Positions 1 to 11,698 of a stretch of DNA of 64,000 nucleotides are shown piece by piece. Each line of letters starts with the position of its first letter. The first letter of the stretch is position 1. Origin of the DNA: Azorinus chamasolen. Its lineage: Eukaryota; Mollusca; Bivalvia; Cardiida; Solecurtidae. A program made the position numbers and the translations under genes. Location of the stretch: positions 31,428,145 to 31,492,144 of the forward strand of contig OY755238.1 of NCBI GenBank assembly GCA_963576725.1, given 5' to 3'. A model generated the notes under the pieces. That model ran no database searches, was not told where the DNA came from, and was given only the letters and a program-made list of their open reading frames with translations.

Positions 1-1096
1 TTGATATAAGATGGGGTTATAGAGAGGAGATATAGAGAAGAGGAAGAACCGATAAGAGAAAAAGTGAGAGAAGAGAGGGAGAAAGAGAGTAAGAGTAAGG
101 GTGATAGGAAAAAGAGAGAGTATTTAGAGAAATAGAGATATAGAGGGAGGATGGACTGGGAAGAGAGAATGAGAGAGACAGAAGAAAGACAGAATGAGAT
201 ATAGGTAGAGAGTAGAAAGTGTGGATGAGAGAAAGAGGGTGTAAGAGAGATATAGAGGAAATAGCGAGAAAGGGAAAGAGAGAGGGTAGATGAAGAGTGG
301 GAGATAGACAAAAGAAGAGTGTAAGAAAGAGGGTTAAAGAGTGAGGAGAGATAAGAGAAATGAGACAGAGAGAAAAAGAGACAGAAAGACACAGAGAGAG
401 GGACAGACAGACAGACAGACAGACATACAGAAAGGGAAAGACAGGTAGAAAAAGACAGAGAAAGACAGACAGCCAGTCAGACAGGAGAGAGACAGATAGA
501 CATACAGACAGAGAAACAGAGAGACACGGACAGTCAGACAGAAGGAAACAGAGAGGCAGGCAGAGAGATATATATATATATATATGAATAGAAACAGATA
601 CAAAATAAAAAAGAGACAAAAACTGAGTGTGATTGTGAGAAAATGAGTGAGGGGAGATAAGAGAAAGGAGACAGAGAGAAAAAGAGACAGAAAGACAGAG
701 AAAGAGGGACAGACAGAGAGATAGACAGAGAAAGACAGAGAAAAACAGACAGCAAGTCAGACAGGAGAGAGACAGATAGACATACAGACAGAGAAACAGA
801 GAGACACAGGCAGGCAGACAGAAGGAGACAGAGAGGCAGACAGAGAGAGATGAAGAGAAACAGACACAACAAAATAAAGAGACACAGAGAGAGATACAAC
901 AAAAGAAAAACGACATTGACAGACTGTGGAATGAGAGAGAGGGTAGAGAGATAAAAAAAAAGAGTGTGAGAGGAGAGAGAGAGAAGGCAAGACAGACATG
1001 AGAGACAGATAGATAGACAGACAGAGAAACAGAGACACAGGCAGACAGACAGACACAGACAGACAAACAGAGAGATAAAGAGAAACAGACACAGGG

Positions 1097-1156
1097 ACAG
1101 AAAAAGACTGAGACACAGAGAGAGTCTCTCTGTGTCTCTGTCTTTTTCTGTCGCTG
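1097..1156. repeat. Strand-switch palindrome inside the GA array, copy 1
   Basis: The purine strand flips at about 1124/1125: GACAGAAAAAGAC... on the left is mirrored as an inverted copy (TCTGTCTTTTTCTGTC) on the right. This makes a hairpin of roughly 28 bp arms in an otherwise one-strand purine tract. Confidence 0.8.
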
Positions 1157-2684
1157 TCAGAGACACAAAGAAAGAGAGACAGTGAGATTGAGGAAAAAGA
1201 GAGAGAAGAGAGATGGAGAGAGAACGAAATAGTGTGAGAGAGGAGAGAGGGGGAAGCAAGAGTGGTAAGGGAAGAGAAAAAGTGAGAGAGAGGGAACTAT
1301 GAAAGACATGGGAGGGAGAAAGAGTGAAGTGTGAGGATAGTGGGGCGGAAATGAGGGGAAAGAAAGAGAGACAGGGAGTGAGAGTGAGAAAGAGACAACA
1401 GAGAACCAGAATGCAAGAGACAGAGAGTGAGACAGAGAGATAAACAGACAGACATGGAGAGCGAAAGACAGAGAGAGGAAAGATAAAGGTGAGATAGAAA
1501 GAAGAGAGAAGGAAGAGAGAGGGGGAAAAGGAAGAGTGAGATAGAAAAAATGAGAGAAAAGAGTGAAGTGAGAGGACGAAGAGAGAGTGAGAGGCAGACA
1601 GAGAAAGAGACAGACAGACAGACAGAGATAGACAAATAGATAGACTGACAGAGAAAGAAACAGACAGTGTCAGAGAGAGAGACTCGGAGACAGAGACAAA
1701 CGGACCGAAAGGCTGACAGACAGACAGACAGACAGAAAGAGAAAGCCAGATACCGAGAAAGTGAAGAAAAGAGAGAAGGAGAGACAGACAGACAAACAGA
1801 GACAGACACAGGCAGAGAGGAGACAGAGAGACAGAAACCTTAGACAGAGAGGATAAAAAGAGATATGGAGAGAAACAGACACAGCAACATATAAAGACAG
1901 AGATATAGAGAGACAGTGACAGACAGTCAGAAAGAGGGAGACACTGAGAGATATATAGACAGATAAATAGAGGAAATATAGAGAGGGGAAGAAAGACAGA
2001 ATAAAGATGGAAGAGGGAGAGGGGAAGGAAGAAAGAGACGGAACGATGAGAGAAAAGAGAAGTAGAAGGAGTGAAGTGTGAGGAGAGTGAGAGTGAGAGA
2101 AAGACAGAGACACAAACAAACAGGCAGACAGAGAATGGCACAGAGTGTCACAGAGTGAGAGAGAGAAAAATAGACAGACACAGGCAGAAAGGCTGACAGA
2201 CAGAGGCAGGCAGAGAAAGAGAAAAGGAGAGAGAGACAGACACAGACAGACAAGACAAACAGAGAGACAGAGAAACAGAGAGATCTAGATATAGACAGGC
2301 AGACGAAGAAAGAGAGGAAATAGACAGAGACCAAGACAGAGTGAGAAAGAGAGACATGGAGAGAAAGAGAGAGATAAAGAGAGAAATACAGTGAAAAACA
2401 GACAAAGCGACATATAAAGACAGAGAGAGAAAAAGAGACAGACGGACAGATAAGAGACAGAGGGAAAGAAAGAGAGAGACGAAAGAAGGGAGAAAGAGGG
2501 GAGAGAGAAAGAAAGAGTGTGAGAGAATATAGAAAGGGGCAAGAAAGGGGAGGGAGGAAGAAGAGTGAGAGAATGAGAGAGGATGGAAGAGAGAGGATAG
2601 AATAGAGGGAGAAAGAGACATCAATGATGACGAAGAGACTGTCTGTGTGAAAGAGAAACTGAGATAGCGACAGAGAAATACAGA

Positions 2685-2722
<38 letters not shown>

Positions 2723-3129
2723 AATGAGACATACAGGCAGACAGAGGAAAGAGAGGGGAGAATGAGAGAGAAGAGAAGGAAGGAAGAGAGAGGGGAGAGA
2801 AGGAGAGAGAGGGGGAGGGAAGAGTGAGAGAATGTGAAAGAATGAGAGAGACAGACACTGACAGACAGACAAATACAGAGATAGAGACAGAGAGAAGGGG
2901 ATATAGAGACAGACAAGCAGAGTGTAAGAGACAGATCTTTTGTAAGGGTAGAGAGAGATATAAAAAGAGTGTGAGCGAGGTGAGAGAGAGGGCAAGACAG
3001 GCAGGAGATACAGATAGAGAGATAGACAGACAGAGAAACAGAGACACAGGCAGACAGACAGAAGGAGACAGACACAGACAGACAGACAAACGGAGAGGGA
3101 AAGAGAGATGAAGAGAAATAGACACAGGG

Positions 3130-3190
3130 ACAGAAAAAGACAGAGACACAGAGAGAGTCTCTCTGTGTCTGTCTTTTTCTGTTGCTGTCA
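3130..3190. repeat. Strand-switch palindrome inside the GA array, copy 2
   Basis: Same inverted structure as the hairpin near 1125, centred at about 3157. It is embedded in the same local sequence, showing that both belong to one duplicated unit about 2.03 kb long. Confidence 0.8.
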
Positions 3191-4869
3191 GAGACAAAGG
3201 GAAAGAGAGACAGTGAGACTGAGGAAAGAGATAGAGAAGAGAGAGGGAGAGAGACAGAAACAGTGTGAGAGAGGAGAGAGGGGGAAACAGGAGTGGTAAG
3301 GGAAGAGGAAGAGAGAGAGAGAGAAAATGTGAAAGACACATGGGAGGGAGAAAGAGTAAAGTGTTTGGATAGTGGGAAGGAGATGAGGGGAAAGAGAAAG
3401 AGACAGAGTGAGTGAGAGAGAGAAAGGGACAACAGAGAGAAACAGAATGCAAGAGACAGAGAGTGAGACAGAGAGATAGACAGACAGAGACATGGAGAGA
3501 GAAAGAGAGAGAGAGAAAGGTAGAGGAAAGATAAAGGGGTATAGAAAGAAGAGAGAAGGGAGAGAGAGGGGGAAAAGGAAGAGTGAGATAGAATAAATGA
3601 GAGAAAAGAGAGGGAGAAAGAGTGAAGTGTGAGGACTGAGAGGAGGAAGAGAGAGTGAAATGCAGACAGAGAAAGACAGACAGACACAGATAGACAGATA
3701 GATAGACAGACAGAGAAGGAAACAGAGACAGTATCAGAGAGAGAGAAAGAAAGAGAAGAGAGGGAAATAGAGATATAGAAAGGGGTAACGAGAGAGGAAA
3801 AAGAGGTGGATAAAGAGAGAGGAGAGATTGGAGAAAAAGGAATAGAAAAAGTGAGATAGGAGAGAGAGGAAGAAGTAAAAATGAAGTGTGAGGAAGACAT
3901 AGACAGAGAGAAACAGACACCCATAGAAAGAGAGGGAGATGGAGAGAATTAGATACAGAGAAAGCGAGACAGATAGAGAAAGAGAGACAGTGAGGGACAG
4001 AGAGGAAATAGGGAGAAGGGGAGAAAGAGAGAAGGATAGAGAAAGAATGTGAAAGAGGAGAGAGTGAGAGGGGGAGAAAAAGAGAGAGGGTAAGGGGAGA
4101 GGGAGAGAGAAAAGGTGAGAGAAGAGAAAGGGAGAAAGAGTGAAGTGTGAGAAGAGAGGGGGAAGAGAGGAGAGATAAAGAGACAGAGTGAGAGAGAGGA
4201 AAGAGAGACAGACAGAAAAGAAGACAGGCATAGAGATGGCGAGATACACAGACAGACAGAGGAGACAGACAGACGAAGAGAAAGAGAGACAGAAAGAGAG
4301 ACAGTGTGAAAGATATAGACAGAAAGGAAATAGAGAGGGGAGAAAAAAGGGAGAAAAAGACACAAGGGGAAGAGGAAGAGAGAGAAAAAGTGAGAGAAAA
4401 GAGAGGGAGAAATAGTGAAGCATGAGAAGAGAGAGGAGGAAGAGAGAAATGAGAGACAGACACACAATGAGAAACAGACAGACAGAGAGACAAAGAGGAG
4501 AAAGACAGAGAAACAGAGTGTCAGCGAGAAACAGAAACTCTTTGGAAAGACAGACACACAGACGGAAGAAAGACAGTGAGAGACAGACTGAGGAAATAGA
4601 GTGGGGAAAGAAGTGAGGGGGGTAAAAGGAAAGAAATATAGAGAGTGAAAGGGAGAGAGAGAGCGCGAGGGAGAGAAAGGGGAGTCATAGAGAGGAAGAA
4701 TTAGAGAGGAACATTGAGAGACGAGAGAAGAGATAGAGGGAGAAAGAGTAAAGCGTCAGCCGAGAGATAGAAAGAGTGAGAGACAGACAGGCAGACAGAC
4801 AGACATACATATACAGACAGGCAGGGCAGGGAGGGGAGAGACAGAGATTGCGGACAGACAGACAGACAT

Positions 4870-5098
4870 GTGCATATAGACTTTTAAATTATATCCTCAC
4901 TGTTTGGTTCTAGCCCCCAGGTCTATCTGTTTCCTTCAGAAAGGAAAACAAAGAAAATAGGACCTGTTGACAGTTATCCACATATTCACCTCAAACTAGG
5001 TCACTGAAAAGGACGGAAAACTTTCACGAGAAACTCTTTGGAAAAAAAGGCGATAGAAACTCTTTGGAATTTTATGTCGACGTTTCTGTATCGACAAC
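4870..5098 (+). other. Upstream region of the C1q-type gene
   Basis: Unique sequence between the GA array and the first ATG of the C1q gene. A short word AAACTCTTTGG occurs at about 5031 and 5058, and also at about 4536 inside the array. I see no convincing TATA box; the true transcription start and any 5' UTR intron cannot be placed. Confidence 0.4.
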
Positions 5099-7641
5099 AT
5101 GGCGAAAGTTCCTATATCTGAACTTGTATTTTTGGCGACAGGTCCTATCTCTGTACTTGTATTGTTGGCGTCGATTTTGTGTTCGTTTAATGCAGCATAT
5201 GCTCATCTGGATAGTGTGTCAGAGGCAGTCACAAATGCTCGTTTAACAAGGATAGAAGAAACACTTGAAAAGGTGTGTGAGAAGAATAACCACCTGAAGA
5301 AACGAGTGGTTGCGTTGGAACAAGAAAATGAGGTTCTGAGAGAACTCATATCCAACGCTGACAAACAAAAATCGGATACAACAGAAAAAACAAGGTCTCA
5401 TAAACCCGGAAGTGTCCGTCTGAAGGGACACCGAAAGCATGAGATGATTTTCATATATCAAAACGCCTCTTTCATGGGTGAGCCAACCAGGACTAACAGT
5501 AAGATATTAGCACATTTATAGTATAAATAGTTAACACTTCTAATGCCGGAAACGTGTGCACTGGCATTTGCAAACAGTGTAGACCCTGGTCAGAGGGCTC
5601 CTAAATGAGCCATCTGATCAGGTTCTGCAATGTTTGTCATTCAAACACATCTACAAATTTATTTGTCCCAACTGAATGCACTGAATACCTGTAAATAATG
5701 ATGGAGCATTGAATGGTCAATATCCAAATGGTTAAGAGTGATTAAGCTGTGTTTTCACTAGTAAGGACACTTAATTAGAAAACATGAACACCCCTGCCAG
5801 CAGATGTCAATGATTGTCCGCAAAAAAACAATGTGTTAAAGGAAAGTATGCAACTGAGTATGTCCCTTTTCAGATTATAATACTTTTGATGGTGAAAAGT
5901 GAAAAATGTCAAACTGTTTGCACAATGACAAAAACACCATGTCTATGGACATATTTCGACTGTTTTTTTTCCTTTAAACAAAATAGGAGTTTCAGAAGAG
6001 TCAAGGATGCCATTTTTAAACATTACATAAATAGCGTATAAATAGAGTATCACTGTATGGTCAACAAAATTAGAAACAGGTCAAGAACAGTTAATATACG
6101 GAACAAATGGTCTAAATCACATCAGTGCAGTGTGCACATATCCCACAGAATTATGCAGATACACAGAATGACTAACCTACACACTGGAGTATGCATGCAG
6201 TAAGGGAACATCTCAAAAGTAGTTGCACAAGAACACAATTAATGAGTAGTATAGAGCATAGGAACAGCTGACGAAATAAGTATCTGTAAATAGTAAGCAT
6301 ACCAGTGTCAGTGTCTCCACATATTCCAATCTTTATACAGAAACCGTTAACTGATATACAGCATAACACAAGTTATGGAGAACCAGATATACATGTATTT
6401 TGTCATATATTGAACTATGTGCACGCGAGCTGCGAAACCATGATTGCTTTTACTTTGAAAACGGTGTGGATCCAGATGAGACGCTGCATAATTCAACGTC
6501 TTAATATTAAAGTAACAGGATGCAAACTGTGTAGCACGTTGACAACCTTTTTGCAAAAAGATGAGATATGTTTTAAGGATTGAAGCAGACGACAATTGTT
6601 GTAGACGAATTATTGCTTATTGTGAAAAGAGTTAAAACTTAAAAGCAAACGTATTTTAATTTTGATTTACACCCTCAACATATTAGATAGTTACACGTGT
6701 AATGATAAGTGCAATATATGGCGTGTCAGGCGGTGCAATAGTGTATAAAATAAATATATATTGATTGTGTAATTCTATATTTTTATGGTATGTTTTATAC
6801 ATTTATTGTATAATTTATATATTTATTGGATATTTTATATATCTATTGTATAAACTATATATTTATTTATAATTTTATATATTTATTGTATATTTAATAA
6901 AAATATTACAATAAATATACATTTTATACAATAAATATATAAAATATACAATTAATATATATTTGATAAAATAAATATATATGTTATACAATAAATATAT
7001 AAAATTATACAATAAATATATATTTTATACAATAAATATATATAAAATATACAATAAATATATAAAATTATACAATAAATATATGAAACATATAATAAAT
7101 ATATAAAATTATACAATAAATATATATTTTATACAATATTGCAACGCCTGACACAACATAGCAATATCTAATCGATTCACATAAATTTGATCCTAGCTAC
7201 TCTGTTCTAGGTAAGCTGAATGCCGCCACTGTAGCATTTACGGCGGGCCTAACACCTGCCAGTATCAACGTTGTCGCCGGACAAAAGATTGTCTACGATT
7301 CCGTCATAACAAATGTGGGCGGGGCTTACAACAATGAAACAGGACTCTTCACAGCGCCTGTAAGAGGTGTGTATGCATTCAACTTTGCACAACTGATGGA
7401 GCCAGGCAAATTAGAGTACCTGGAAATGGTAAAAGACGGCATATTCGTCATAGGGAGTCATTGCAATGCTCGAGGAGCACGTCACTACGCATCTGACAGC
7501 AGGACAGTCACCGTGGAAGTCGAAAAGGATAGTGAGGTCTGGGTGCAAACTCCAAACAAAAGTTGGCATGAACGGGAAAAGTATGGGGAAACAAATACAC
7601 GATTTGCAGTGGCTGGCTTCTCGCAGTTACCGAATAAATGA
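5099..7641 (+). CDS. C1q-domain protein with N-terminal hydrophobic segment and coiled coil (2 exons: 5099-5477, 7211-7641)
   Basis: Spliced model of 269 residues. Exon 1 encodes a hydrophobic leader at about residues 8-34 (signal peptide or signal anchor) and a heptad-rich coiled coil at about 47-88, then ends at a GTGAGC donor (5478). Exon 2 follows an acceptor ending in TTCTAG (7210). Both sides are phase 1 and join through a glycine codon. Residues about 133-266 form a C1q globular domain: VAFTAGLT start, NNETGLFTAPVRGVYAFNF core, closing FAVAGFS strand. There is no collagen repeat, so it belongs to the sghC1q/C1q-like class that is strongly expanded in bivalves, where members act as trimeric secreted pattern-recognition lectins. 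AATAAA at 7633-7638 overlaps the stop codon. An additional exon cannot be excluded, but phase and domain continuity support this model. Confidence 0.85.
5478..7210 (+). other. Intron of the C1q-type gene
   Basis: A 1.73 kb phase-1 intron with GTGAGC donor and TTCTAG acceptor. It contains the AT-rich foldback element at 6723-7154, whose right end lies only about 56 bp upstream of the acceptor. The remaining intron sequence shows no coding signal; short frames at 5814-6041 and 6305-6583 are chance. Confidence 0.75.
6723..7154. mobile_element. AT-rich TIR element (MITE) with internal minisatellite foldback
   Basis: Terminal inverted repeats begin GTGTCAGGCGGTGCAATA and end as CGCCTGACAC, about 27 bp each. 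The inside is a tandem array of a roughly 20-bp unit (TATATTTATTGTATAATTTT) on the left half that switches to its complement (AATTATACAATAAATATA) on the right half near 6895. The whole element is therefore cruciform-prone. No coding capacity. Confidence 0.75.
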
Positions 7642-7911
7642 AATGCCCGTTGTACTACATAATATAAAACAGTAATTTATCTCGTTTGCGGCCTTACTTC
7701 GTCCTCTGCTACAATTTTCATATTTTATCTTCCTTCTGTCTGTTTAGTGCAAGTCCTAATGGAACTTTGGATTCTGATGAGTTACATGGTATCTCGTATG
7801 TATCTTTACGTTACAGAGCAACGAGTGAAGACAAAACCCTGATAAAAGCCATAGAACGACCTGAAACGGAAGATGGTATGAGGTGAAAAGTATTAAAGAT
7901 AAAGATATAAA
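7642..7911 (+). other. Region downstream of the C1q stop, nothing certain
   Basis: A short frame at 7686-7886 contains an acceptor-like CGTTACAG near 7816, but no recognisable domain. A piece near 7777-7805 (GAGTTACATGGTATCTCG) recurs near 10790, so part of this is dispersed repeat. Confidence 0.35.
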
Positions 7912-9210
7912 TACAGTCAAACCTGTCTTATGTGACCTTCAGTGGGAGAAAACCAAGAGGATCACATAAGACAGGTAGTCACATAAGACAGTCATGCAGT
8001 TTTTTCTCCAAATTTTATAACTTCATTTCAGTGGTTCTATATTATAAAAGTGAACAGAATTATGCATGTGTCTTTGGAATAAAATACATGTACACATAAT
8101 TGGAATAGATGTTACGTGTTCTAAATAATAGTAATAACATTGGACATTTAATATTTGATAATTTTATATGTGCACTGTTCAGTTTTAATTCACACATCCT
8201 TATGAATTTCCTAATGTGAAATTAGATGTAACACGTATTTGACTGATCTTAATTACGACAAAAGCAAGAGGAGACATTTTTTACAAAAAAGAGAAAGAAA
8301 GAATGAACTGGACAAATATTCTATACTGACTTTTGGTGTTGCGTATGTATTCCTCAATTCAATTCCGTGGACATAATAATAATACATGAGTGTGTGTGTT
8401 TAATTCACGTCCAGCATCACATACACATCTGTAAACGTGTAACCAATCTTGTTTGATTTTTTTTCACTCGTGTTACAAATAGGTGTGGTGTTTCTCGCCA
8501 GACATCAATGACACTTTTAACCCTTAACCTGCTTGTCGTGAGCGTCATGTCATGTATGCAAACAAACTGGATCCGGATGAGACGCCGAGTAACTCGGAGC
8601 CGGATCTGGATCCAAGATGCTTGATACTCAGTCAACATGTCTACAAGAAATATAAGCGAATTTGTGAAGTTTTAATAAAGAAGCATGTGCAAGCTTTCGT
8701 AACAGGCAAAGGGTTACAGGATGTTGCAAATTTAAACTCGAAGTCACTCCCCTATCTGTGATTCTATATGCAAATAGCTTTTAACAATCATTCACCAGGA
8801 TTAAGGGGAATTTGGCCAATATTTCAAAACTTGTGACCAGGTGAATTGTTTTGTGTGTGTCAGCATAATAACGGTTAGGAAAGTGAAATAAAAATTTTGA
8901 TTAATAGCAAAAGTTGTGGTATGTCGTAATTTGTGCCAAGATCAATGCATGTAAGATTAAACAAATCGCCTCTAGACAAGAGAGTTAAAACTCGATAATG
9001 AACCGCAATTATAGGGTCACTACAAACAGGCACATTAATTAGCGGATTAGGATTTCGGGAGCGGCGATTTACGGTCGTTAGTCAGGTAACACAGGCAACT
9101 CGCTATCCCCAGTCTCAATAAATAGGAAAATGCGTTGGGAGGAAATATTAGGGTCACATAAGACAGGAAGTCGCTATTAAGGGACGGTCGCTGAGACAGT
9201 TTTGACTGTA
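7912..9210. mobile_element. TA-flanked TIR element, 1.3 kb, non-autonomous
   Basis: Starts TACAGTCAAACCTGTCTTA and ends ...AGTTTTGACTGTA. Subterminal words about TGTCTTATGTGACC occur near both ends (7922 and, inverted, 9150) and once more as an inner copy near 7965. CAGTNAAACC termini with a TA target are typical of pogo/Tc1-mariner relatives. No transposase frame is visible; a TTAA-type fragment lies inside at 8518-8716. Confidence 0.65.
8518..8716. mobile_element. TTAA-type MITE fragment, GATCCAGATGAGACGCC family
   Basis: Contains the family core: TGCAAACAAACTGGATCC, GATGAGACGCCGAGTAACTC and a partial inverted return. Ends are eroded. Other copies: 15540-15728, 20341-20554, 23625-23816, 54462-54660. 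Confidence 0.6.
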
Positions 9211-10419
9211 TCGAAGATCTCACCCAGATGAGGTACATCAGAGACGAGCTAACAGTACATTCTGAAAATGTTCTACTTAAGAATGGGCGTCAAGCCTATA
9301 TTCAAAAGCGGTAGAAATCAGCCATGAAGGACACCAGGGTACAACCAAAACAAAGTCATTCCTCAGATCCAAAGTTTGGTTTCCCAAAATGAATGAGATG
9401 ATTCAAGAGGCCATCAAGAAGTGTTTGCCTTGCCAAGCGGACACAGGAAGCAAAAAGTTTCAGACTCTAAACATGTCAGAATTACCTTCAGGACCTTGGT
9501 AAAATTTAAGCGCAGACTTCTGTGGACCGCTACCAACAGGAGATTACTTGCTCATGGTAGTCTATGAATATTCAAGATACCCTGTTGTCGAAATTCTGAA
9601 ATCCATTTCGGCAAGCCGCGTCATTCCGATAATTGACAAAATACTGGCGGAAATTGGAATACCGAAAGTGATGAAAACAGACAATGGGAGTCTATTTAAC
9701 TCTGAGGCATTCAGGCAATTCGCCAACTAAGGTGGTACACAGAAAAGTTACTCCGAGATGGCCGCGAGCTAATGCACAAGCGGAGAATTTCAACAAGACT
9801 CTCATGAAGTCATTCAAGACGTGTCAGGTGGAGGGCAAGAATTGGAAACAGGAAATGTTTCGTTTCTAACGTCAATAAAGGTACCCATATACGTCAACGG
9901 GGTTCACACTCTTCAGAGTGTTGTTTCAAAGGGAACCACTCACCCGTCTACCATCCCGTCACCGGGCCGATGTTGAATTGAAAGTCGACGAAAGGGCACA
10001 TCAGAACGATAATCAGGCAAAATATAAAGGAAAATATTACTTTGAGAGAAGAAATCAAACTACCAAACAATGCATAGAATTTGGGGACAAAGTGCTCATT
10101 GAAAATGAAAACCCCCACAAAGATAACATCAAAATACTCACCAGAATGTTTAATTGTTGAAAAGAAGAAAGGTAGCATGACAATAGCGTCAAACGAAGGT
10201 CGAATAGTAACAAGAAATAGTTCAAGTTTCAAGCAAGTTGGCAAAGATATTTCCGAACTGATAAACCCATCAAGACATGCAGAGGATGACATCGATTTAG
10301 AAGAACAATCAGTTTTACCAAATGAACCAATCATCAAGGCCACAGAAAGACCAATGCACAACAGAAAGGAACCAGCTTATTTAAAAGATTATGTGAGGTG
10401 CATTAAAATTAGCTCTTAG
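9211..10419 (+). pseudogene. Ty3/Gypsy-type integrase remnant (decayed LTR retrotransposon)
   Basis: Conceptual pieces in several frames read as an integrase. There is a zinc-binding remnant ending in CLPCQ at about 9425-9440, then the catalytic core. A first Asp sits in SADFCGPL (about 9508-9530) after an in-frame stop, and a second in KTDNGSLF (about 9674). After a stop at 9728 and a frame change comes the third acidic site in AQAENFNKT (about 9771). A C-terminal GPY/F-like stretch ends in a GSM...RIVTRNSS.FK motif (10173-10233), usual for Gypsy integrases. At least two stops and two frameshifts make it non-functional. The gag, protease and RT regions are absent upstream. The clade is uncertain. 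Confidence 0.75.
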
Positions 10420-10690
10420 AAACTAGTATGCAATTAAACATGCATTACTTTGCAGTGTTAAGGGGCAGAATAATCCCCGCAAAGTAATAAGACAACAAGA
10501 GTTGTCTTTAGTTGTAATTCTTCTTTGTATCTAGTCATAGTTAAATATCTAGTCATTAGTTAGTTCCCTTGCAGAATATTGTTTCATTATAGGGCACAAT
10601 AATCCCTGAAACAATAAAACAACAAGAGTTATTTTCATTCATTTTAAGTTTAATGTGTTCAATTTTTAGTTAAAAATAAATGGTCTGAAC
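10420..10690. repeat. Possible LTR remnant or duplicated 3' flank of the Gypsy element
   Basis: Two related blocks about 130 bp apart (10455-10508 and 10588-10636) share AATAATCCC and ACAACAAGAGTT words. They lie just after the integrase, where a 3' LTR would be expected. No second LTR is available for comparison. Confidence 0.35.
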
Positions 10691-10726
10691 TTTACCCATT
10701 AACAGAAGGCCAAAGGCTCAACTCTG

Positions 10727-10785
10727 ACCAATCAAAAACTTGAGTACGAACTCACACTCAACTAAACAGTTTTATAAGCATGGAT
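10727..10785. repeat. Fragment of the CATGCTTATAAAG foldback family
   Basis: Contains TGACCAATCAAAAACTTGAG and TTTTATAAGCATGGA, matching one arm of the fuller copies at 18515-18697 and 49932-50114. Confidence 0.55.
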
Positions 10786-10876
10786 ACCGAAGAGTTACAT
10801 GGTATCTCGTTTGTATCTTTTTCATCTGCATATGGACGTCGCATTTTGCAAAATAAGAGTTAATACTGATATGTAT

Positions 10877-11310
10877 TACAGTATAACCTGTCTTAACCCT
10901 TTCCCTATTCTATGTTTATATACAAATGTCAATGCCTAATGAATATTCACGAACAAAATAGTTATAATGAAATATGCAAAGTGGAATATTGTAGTCATTT
11001 TACGAAGTATAGAAACAGATCTAATTCCATTAGCAAACAGAGCAGACCCTGATTAGAGCGTCTGATCTTGGTCTACTGTGTTTGCAGATGCGTGGAAACA
11101 CGTTTATATGAGGGAAAGGGTTAAGCGGTCATCAAAAAAGGTCTAACTGTGAGTCTGTAAGGCATGTGGTGGCTTAATGCAGGTCAAAAGTGATACAGAG
11201 AACTCATATAGGAGTTTTATACATTACGTCTGTCCTACATTAAGCAACAAACTGTTTGAAGACTACTATGTTCAGTAATAGAACGGTTACTTAAGACATG
11301 TTCTACTGTA
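10877..11310. mobile_element. TA-flanked palindromic MITE split by a nested TTAA element
   Basis: Begins TACAGTATAACCTGTC and ends TTCTACTGTA. A TTAA-type element (10893-11124) interrupts it. Removing that insert leaves CCTGTCTTAAGCGGTC, which matches the subterminal sequence of intact relatives (for example the reverse of 20001-20015). Confidence 0.8.
10893..11124. mobile_element. TTAA-flanked MITE, CCCTTTCCC family, nested insertion
   Basis: Bounded by TTAA on both sides, with inverted ends TTAACCCTTTCCC and GGGAAAGGGTTAA. The interior includes the family words AAACAGAGCAGACCCTGAT and TTTGCAGATGCGTG. It sits in the TTAA of a TA-type element. Confidence 0.85.
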
Positions 11311-11698
11311 CTAAAGTAATGGATAAAGATTCAAAAGTATAATTATTGCTGTCTATGCATTCATCTCTTCCATCACGAATAGTCATGTAAGAAATAGTGT
11401 TTGTATAAATATAAATTAGCTTGATTGTTATAACGATATATTTTCGCCATGACATAACCTGCATAATCAAAAATATATTTCATTAAGCAAACAAAGTAGA
11501 CACTGATCAGACAGCTCATACAAGATATATAAGATCGTGAAAGCGTATCTGTGCAGTAAAGGTTGCTTTACTCCATAAATACGCCTTTTTACGCCTTTGA
11601 CACAGTCTGCTCTGTTTGCTTATAATATAAGATAGATTGTATAATTTCTACCATAGCGAAAAATCATTGTCACCATGTACCTCTAGAAAAAAATCTGA
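11311..11698. other. Repeat-derived sequence, no gene
   Basis: The first 150 bp are unassigned AT-rich sequence. From about 11480 to 11680 fragments of the TTTACTCCATAAATACGCC family (TTTGCTTATAATATAAGATAG, ACGCCTTTTTACGCC) can be seen without clear ends. Confidence 0.45.

Larger units (their letters stand above)
1..4869. repeat. GA/GACA-rich low-complexity array (polypurine on + strand)
   Basis: Nearly 4.9 kb is made of GAGA, GACA and GGAA words, so the plus strand is almost pure purine with scattered C and T. Long open frames on both strands come only from this composition (Ser/Leu/Phe-rich on minus, Arg/Glu-rich on plus) and are not genes. A higher-order repeat is visible: the block at about 1072-1480 recurs at about 3100-3510, an offset near 2,033 bp. 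A shorter duplication of about 300 bp relates 380-600 to 690-860. There is an abrupt return to ordinary sequence at about 4870. Confidence 0.95.

Noticed and set aside
17..4616. Many long frames (up to 781 codons, Ser/Leu/Phe-rich on minus; Arg/Glu-rich on plus) over the first 4.6 kb
   Set aside because: They exist in several overlapping phases because GA/GACA repeats lack stop codons on the pyrimidine strand. No domain, no splice structure.
5064..5246. 60-codon frame starting upstream of the C1q ATG
   Set aside because: Out of frame with the coiled coil and C1q domain; a shadow of exon 1.
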